Shown here piece by piece: positions 57,428 through 64,000 of a stretch of DNA of 64,000 nt; positions within the stretch are counted from its first letter, which is position 1; each line of letters opens with the position of its first letter. The position numbers and the translations under genes were made by a program. The notes under the pieces are model-generated. The model made no database searches and had not been told where the DNA came from. It saw only the letters and a program-made list of their open reading frames with translations. The stretch spans positions 434,001 to 498,000 of the forward strand of contig JASFXZ010000070.1 in NCBI GenBank assembly GCA_032209605.1, in the 5' to 3' direction. Source of the DNA: Mactromeris polynyma. Lineage: Eukaryota; Mollusca; Bivalvia; Venerida; Mactridae.

Positions 57428-58861
57428 CACTGCAACTCCGTTATACCGCGATCGGTGGGGTCCAATGACTCGCGATCGCGTTATATCCGACCGCGGTATA
57501 GAGACAGAATACCAACTTACCCCACCCACACAATATAGCGTTGTGCGTACTATGTTTTCATATATTTCGTATTCGTTTCGTATTTGTTTTAATAAATGGG
57601 TAGAGGATACTATATAAAATGTATTTATGGGTTATTATTTGAAACTATTTCAAAACAAAACTCATTAATTATTTAAAACAAAGCTAAAATATGACCATTT
57701 CTCTTTCGGAACCGCGATATTTTGGCGGTGTTTGTATAATTTGTTACCCGTGAAAATTACCCCCTGTGACACTCTCGCAAAATACATGTGAACATTGCAG
57801 ATTTAGAGTGAGAATTAATTCAATAATTATATCTAATTGTATTTTCGTACCTATCGTTATTTATCCGTTATTCACCAGAACAAAAGAATAATCCATCGCG
57901 TATAAATGTTGATTCGACCAACAATCACGCGTGAAAAATGCGATGGCCTTCAGTTTTTGCACCAGGCCTAGTCGTATTTATATTACATACGTCTCATAAA
58001 GCTTTTCATGTCAATCAAAATGTGCATTTAACAAATTCACCACCCACGACGGTCGACCTCTGAAACTAGAAGACGACGCGGCACCTTTGAAGTCTGCGAG
58101 TAGAACATTTTCCACGTGCGTCGCATCAAACATTGGGCCGACTAACAAGTCAAGACGCGGCGCCTTTGAAGTCTGCAAACATTCCGTGCCGAGTTGTCCG
58201 CTTTTGCCTTGACTTAACTACTTTTTGTGACAGATTGAGAAATAGTCGACCGACACATCTAGTAGATATGTGTGAACAACAAGTGCTGTATTAATCGTAA
58301 TTAGCGCATCCGGGGATGCCATTTAGTTTATTGAGGATTAACACTGCTTTGTTCCATGATTGACATCCCCTACTGTCATTCATTAAATTAAAAGAAATCT
58401 CGCCGGTTCGCGATCATCTAATTGGTCAAGGTAAGGAGAATAATTGAACGTGGGCGTGTTAGACTCAACATCAGCTACTCCCGTTACGTCATAGATTCAG
58501 CACAATCCAAGGTCAAATTACGTTGATGTTTACGAAATGTGTTGAAAAACATTAGAAGGTGACATTTGTGTAAATATTGATGGTTATCATAATTGGACAT
58601 ATATCTCTTATGGTGTGTATATTCAGTTTAAATAATCTTGTTGATTCGCGATCGCTTAGTAAAATAAACTTGTAAACGTAACAGCACGTGATTTCGCGAA
58701 AGAGCAGACAGCAAATCGCGAAAAAATACGATTTTGATCATTTTTTCTTCCTTTTTTGACAAATTTTAGGATTTTTCTTAAAAATCAACGGGAGCCACGA
58801 CGACATCGCGTTATAATGGATATCGCGCTATATCCGACCGCGGTATATCGGAGTTGCAGTG
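57428..58861. mobile_element. 1,434-bp TIR element with TA target duplication
   Basis: Left TA-CACTGCAACTCCGTTATACC and right CGGTATATCGGAGTTGCAGTG-TA are inverted repeats. They extend inward as sub-terminal 'TATATCCGACCGCGGTATA' motifs present at both ends. The TA flanks at 57426-57427 and 58862-58863 are the target duplication. The interior (for example the duplicated 'GCGGC(A/G)CCTTTGAAGTCTGC' near 58078 and 58158) has no long frame. TA target and CA..TG ends suggest a non-autonomous pogo/Tc1-mariner-like element. Confidence 0.85.
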
Positions 58862-58984
58862 TATAGCGAATTATTTGTGGCTTTATGAAATGATGCCGTC
58901 AGTTTTTTAATTGGTTAATTATTAACTTGTTAATCCCATTCTTGACAAACTTATGTGCAAACTCATTAACATTTATTTGATATA

Positions 58985-59147
58985 CAGTCGGACCTTGTTT
59001 ATTCTATAACGTTTTTTTCTGAATACTTGGTAAGATCCAAAATAAATATCAGGTCCTGATGTATCTTTTGAATGCGCTATTCAAAACCATGTATTATTCA
59101 AAATAAAATTCCAGACCCGATGAATTCGAATGAACGAGGTCCGACTG
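58985..59147. mobile_element. MITE family B, copy 3
   Basis: TA-CAGTCGGACCTTGTTTATTC at the left, GAATGAACGAGGTCCGACTG-TA at the right. It is 163 bp long and ends 124 bp after the 1.4-kb element begins its right flank. Interior 'TATTCAAAATAAAATTCCAG' as in copy 2. Confidence 0.85.
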
Positions 59148-59149
59148 TA

Positions 59150-62100
59150 TATAATACCCTTCATGTATCTAAACGTGCTCAGTCCTAGATTTCTTACGTA
59201 TCCAAGGTTATCTGCGTATCCTAGGTTATCTGCAGTCAAAATAACATGCGGTTATTGACATTACATTACATGCATATCTCGGTTAATTATTATTACCTCT
59301 GATTCTGATATGTATGTCATAGTTGTATATTGGTCTAACAATGCCTGTATGTTCTGTTGTGTGCTTACTTCCTTCTCTTGTCTTATATGAGTGGTCATTA
59401 TTTAGTGAATTTATTAAACGAGTCTTCTAAAAATAATAATAACCAGGCTTTGCAGATATTATATTATAATATTGACTTTTAACACATGAAAATATTACCT
59501 GGTCCAATTAATTTCAAAATGGGTGTACAGAGTTGTTTGTGCTTTTCTGTGCTGGATGCAGAAAAGTTGCCATTGTGTTTTGACCGAAAAATAAACCAAA
59601 CATCTGTTAAAGTTTTATGCAGAGGTGCATTTTCTTACTAAAATTGACATACATCAGTCCTAAAAGTTTTAAATACCTGTTCACGGTCAATCTATCAGCA
59701 TTGTATTCATATAGTAGTCTCAAATTCATCTTAGCTGGAAGGTTATAAAACCCAGTTTGGATGCCAGTCTCAAATTGTTTGTTGCTGAGCTCAGTATTGA
59801 CCAATGACATGGTTACATTCTATGACTCAGAGCTACGAACCCTATACGAAGTGCAGTAGTTTCTATGTAGTCTTCATTTCCAGAACTTCTTGTTATCAGA
59901 TTTTGGCAAAAGAGGAGGGCATTTAACAGGGATGTTACTGTTACTATTTGAATAAATACGGTAGATTAGGTCGGCATCCGAATATAATTTCTGGCAATTC
60001 CAGGACATTGGGTGTTAATACAATCACATAATTAAGCAGCTGGTAAAAACAGTCCTGTGATTTTTTGTCTATGCATAATTAAAGATCAGTAGGGTATCTG
60101 TATTTTAAGTAACAAAGGTAAATGTTTTATTTGCTTAAATATCTAATTGATGCATCAATTTTGTGAGCTAGGATCATTTATATAATACCTTGAGGATAAT
60201 TGAACATGTGGTTGGATTAAAAGAGTGGTTCCTGGAGGAGGAATTAATATTAAGGATTTTATTTCTTCAGTTGCATTATGGGTGGATCTTGTTCCATATT
60301 GTGGCTATTTTCATAGTTTTTAATGTGTGACTTAATTTCGTAATTTTTAATTGGATAATACTGTATATTGTATTCTTACGGATATAGCCAGGTACAGTTT
60401 TGTTTCAAATTGATTTGTTCTGAGAAGGCTGGACTGCATTTTGTGTAAAAATATCATGGATTTCTGATTATTGGTCTGTAAATGTTAACATTTTTTCTTT
60501 CAATTTTATTTTTAAAGGTTATATATGATTAAGTTATGAATATGCTTCTTCTTTAAAGTGTTAATCTATGGTATATTTAACTTTCATCTTGAAGGAACAT
60601 GAAATATATCCTCATTGATAATATGTAGGTGTGAATGTATATGTATATCATTTTATATAATAGAACAGAACAGAATATTTAGTATGACTTGTACAATTTA
60701 CATTATAGTCAACATTTACATATAAATACACAATATAAACACACATATATTGTAATTATATTTTATATAATATCTAGCTGTTTGAACCATTTGTTCTTGT
60801 TTGATAATGTGCATGGTTGCTTTTTAAATTAAAGATACCAATGGCTGCTATAATGTTCAGATATATAACTTTTTATGTGGTTGTTTGTAATATTTGTCAA
60901 TTGTTTAATCTCAGTAAAAAATAAACAACAAGATATTTAAGTATGTTTTTCTCTTGGCTTCAATGTATTTTTGTAAATTGAACAAGTTATACAAATGAAA
61001 AAATGCTATGTGAAAATTACATTGACAATGCATTGTTTTAATGAATGACTAATTTTGATATAAGACTTTAAATATGTAAGTAAGAATTAAATCACAGAGC
61101 AACAAGTGGAATGGGGAAAAATTAGATACCATGAGATCTGAATATAACACTTAATGAAGTGTAACAGAGAATTTATAGGTAATTTCATATCAGACAGTTG
61201 TTCCTGGTATAGATACGTTACCCCACCTAGTCTATCCAATGCTTATATCATTGTTAGATATCTTATCTAGTCTTGTACCGACATACGTACATCATTTCTC
61301 TTCTGTTAGACAGAAATGCCAGTAGCTATTTTTTTATAATCAAGAGATCAGTGTGATTGGTTAACTGATATATATATTATGTGTATCTTTGGCATACTTG
61401 CTTGTGTGTTGTCAGTTACGTATAATATATAGATATACTGTATAAATAGGGTCCACTAATACAATCTAGCCATATTCAGCCAAGTTAGTTTGCTATGAAA
61501 AATTTGCTATGTAAGAGAAAATTATCCTCTTTGCCTAAATCAGTTGTCTGTCAATATGTTCTACATTCATAAAGTTAGGCCTTGTTTCCGTCTCCAACTT
61601 AATCATTGAAAATTACAATAATTAGATGCAAGTTTATCGTAAATGTTATATTTATTCCAGTTTATTTTCTTTTTAGAAAAAAATATATCAATTTTAATTG
61701 TGTCCAAAAAAATGCCAGTTATTTCTTAATTGATAATTTCAAGGCGATTAGATTTTCATTGGATGTTTAAAAACAAATGTAGCGTTGTCATATTTGTTAT
61801 GCTGTTTTGATATCTTTAAAAGTGAATTCATTAAGATCTCTTTTGAAACGTTGACAGGTAAGTACCTTTAACATAGTGGATTTTAAATGTTGAGGTTTAT
61901 TTATATAAAGATAGTTTTGCGGTATTATTATCAATAAACACGGATGCTATATTTTTTATGATACTGTGTGGGATATTTCCGTCTCTGAATAAACGGTGTG
62001 TCAGTCCGTACAATCTAATCAATCACTGTATTGCACAATTGCATTAACAATATCAACAGGTCGTATATTTTCATATGTTTATTTTAATGGGATTGTTCAC

Positions 62101-63370
62101 TTTTGTGTGTTTTCAGGCAAAATGCTGAAATCTGATAACAAACCGTAGTTGACACTTTAAATACTAGACGTGTAGTAATTGACTACAGCTTGACAAAACA
62201 TGACTATAGAAAACTGAAATTTGATGCCTGTTTAATGACTTTAGAGATGCATTAAGTGATAAATTTTGTCTGTTGATGGTCTTACACAACTAAAAATAAT
62301 GTAAAACGAATTGTTATGAATCATCTAAAAAGAGCGAAGTGTATAATATTATATTGCTTCAATAGTATCAAAATGGAGTTGGATATAAAGTGATTAAGTT
62401 ATTTCATAAAATAGTTTACTATAATGGACAGCACCTGTGTTAATATAAATGTGAATTTGGTTAATTTATAATTTTTTTGTTTAATATTTTTGTGATATGT
62501 CATGCAGTCATAATGTTCATATAAACATGATCTGGTGTAAAACTATCACTACTCAATCATGATGAAGGAATTACTATGGCGATATTTTTGCACAAAACCA
62601 CAATATAATTGAAACCAGTCGATAAAGTTTCTGATATCATCGAAGCTAACCATTTTTTAGTAATGTTTATTTGTTTTAATGAATTTATGAAATCATTTGA
62701 TCTAAAATTAGTGAGTTCTGTTAATTGAGCAGTGTTATAAGAGTTTAAATAGAGGTCCTTATAGACATTAGAAAATAAACTTGAGAGTTAAATAATTAAT
62801 TAATGTTGAATTTATTAGTTAAATGGTAATTGAATGAAACATTCTCATATATAATTAAATTAAATTGTCTGTAATATAAGGATTGATTACTGGTATAACA
62901 TAGTGCTTTCTGTTTAGATTTAATCAAAACTATGTAATTTTCACTAATTATCCATTTGTTAATTAAAAAAGTGATTGTTAATTACAGGAAAAATGTTTTA
63001 AAGTTAGTGAAACAAACAAAACAAAGTTCATTCGGACTTGAAAGAACGACAAAATGATATAAGAAATAATTTCTAGTGGATTTCGTATGGAGTAAAAATG
63101 GTGAATTTTTCAGTGATAAAAATTGGTGAATAGAAAATACTTGATTTATGTAAATATTGAATCAAAGTGCGAATGATTATTCGAGGGAACGTAATGATGA
63201 GTACGGAACGTAACTGACGTATAAACCAAGTGGAATAGTTTGGACACAGAATTTTTACCTCTAATTTAAATCCAGTGACTGTCACACTATTTGACTGGTA
63301 ATTCTACAGAGTTGACTACAGCATTTATTTAACAATAATTGTTTTACAAATGTTCAGAGAAGATATTCAG
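59150..63370. other. AT-rich sequence without recognised genes
   Basis: Scattered short frames only. Nothing beyond simple AT-rich tracts was seen. Confidence 0.4.
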
Positions 63371-63378
63371 TGATAATC

Positions 63379-63481
63379 ATGAGTTCAATGGAAAATATTG
63401 CCGAGGGATTGTTGATTTCTGATTCAGCACGGCAGAAATTTTCTGCAGCGGTGGATAAACAGAATTTGATTGCTCAGACAG
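63379..63481 (+). CDS. 5' coding exon of an unidentified gene running off the right edge
   Basis: The ATG at 63379 opens 34 codons plus one base (MSSMENIAEGLLISDSARQK, then FSAAVDKQNLIAQT) to a perfect donor, ACAG|GTAAGT. An in-frame TGA lies about 60 bases upstream. The exon could also start at 63371 after GATATTCAG: then TG plus the last G of the 45113-45161 exon gives GTG and the frame continues through ATA ATC to this ATG. So it is either an alternative first exon or exon 2 of that gene. The predicted helix-rich sequence has no family I can name. Confidence 0.5.
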
Positions 63482-64000
63482 GTAAGTTCGATTCTTGTTC
63501 TTATACTAACTGGTCGTTCTTTGGTGATGGTAGCCAGGATTTTGTAAAATACCGGTGGTTTTTACCTGTGGGGTAGCGAATTACCTCCCTTTGCAGGCTT
63601 ATTAATACTCCCATTGTTTCGCTGTATTATCTGGCAATGAATTTATAAAAACCGAACATTCCCTAATAAACGCCTCTCCCCTAATTAACGCCTCCTCCCC
63701 TTTTGAATTTAAAAAACCTGAAAAATTCTTACTTTACTCCGGCATTTTATATCTATCATGCATATATCCGATGTATCAAAGAATCAAAATGACACTATTA
63801 TGTAGCTTCTGCAATGCCAATAAGTGCACTCAATGTTTTTCTACGGGAGACATCATCCAAACGTTGACTAACTGTATTTCAAAACTCGGTGAACTGAGGT
63901 AAATGACAATAGTCACATGGGCACAGTCATGTAAGACACTGCTATCTGTGACATAATACTGCCTGGCAGATCAAAGGGGTTATAGTTTGGAAGAAATTTA
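63482..64000 (+). other. Start of the next intron
   Basis: AT-rich. No further exon is visible before the window ends. Confidence 0.4.

Overview
The window is animal nuclear DNA, AT-rich and intron-rich, most likely from a mollusc and probably a bivalve. That rests on spliced GT-AG genes, a eukaryotic tRNA-Glu, many short TIR elements (MITEs), tRNA-headed SINE pieces, and dispersed repeats of a kind common in bivalve genomes (for example the repeat near 52.3-52.6 kb ending in 'GGCCACCATGGCCCTCTTG'). This is recognition from memory, not a database match. Nearly all long open frames here are artefacts of minisatellites whose unit happens to lack stops. The real genes are split into short exons and had to be assembled from splice sites and phase.

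Genes. (1) A five-exon C-type lectin gene on the minus strand (33272 down to 18172). It encodes 422 residues: hydrophobic leader, C-type lectin domain, Thr/Ser-rich mucin-like stalk and a six-cysteine antistasin-like tail. Every exon junction keeps phase. (2) A complete two-exon alpha-kinase of 288 residues on the plus strand (39755-39819 joined to 40173-40974), with the atypical-kinase catalytic and zinc-binding residues and a possible N-myristoylation start. (3) A plus-strand gene of unknown function with exons at 6217-6324 and 6894-6999 and a probable terminal exon ending at 8143. (4) 5' coding exons of one or two genes that run off the right edge (45113-45161 and 63379-63481). (5) Weaker candidates: a small secreted Cys-rich protein exon (764-904, minus) and a Ly6/uPAR-like last exon (11122-11441, plus).

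Layout. 0-16 kb holds minisatellite arrays (units of 50, 22, 60, 48 and 54 bp), MITEs and the unknown gene. 16.9-33.3 kb is the lectin gene; its introns hold a LINE nested in a MITE just outside the 3' end, a 22-bp array, a 36-bp satellite of about 3.7 kb, and a tRNA-Glu gene split by a 2.6-kb element. 33.3-44.2 kb holds SINE heads, an intact tRNA-Glu, more MITEs, a long hairpin, the alpha-kinase and a TIR element. 44.2-64 kb is repeat-poorer and AT-rich, and looks like a very long first intron with scattered dispersed repeats and a 1.4-kb TA-flanked TIR element.

The most unusual object is at 23485-26152. A tRNA-Glu(TTC) gene is cut in its T-arm by a 2,586-bp element flanked by a 10-bp target duplication. 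Each end of the element is a cluster of AGACTTTTCAACCCC motifs in opposite orientation. An intact tRNA-Glu 10 kb away (36105-36176, minus) gives the empty-site sequence. This is a candidate foldback-type DNA transposon that inserts into, and perhaps targets, a Pol III gene.
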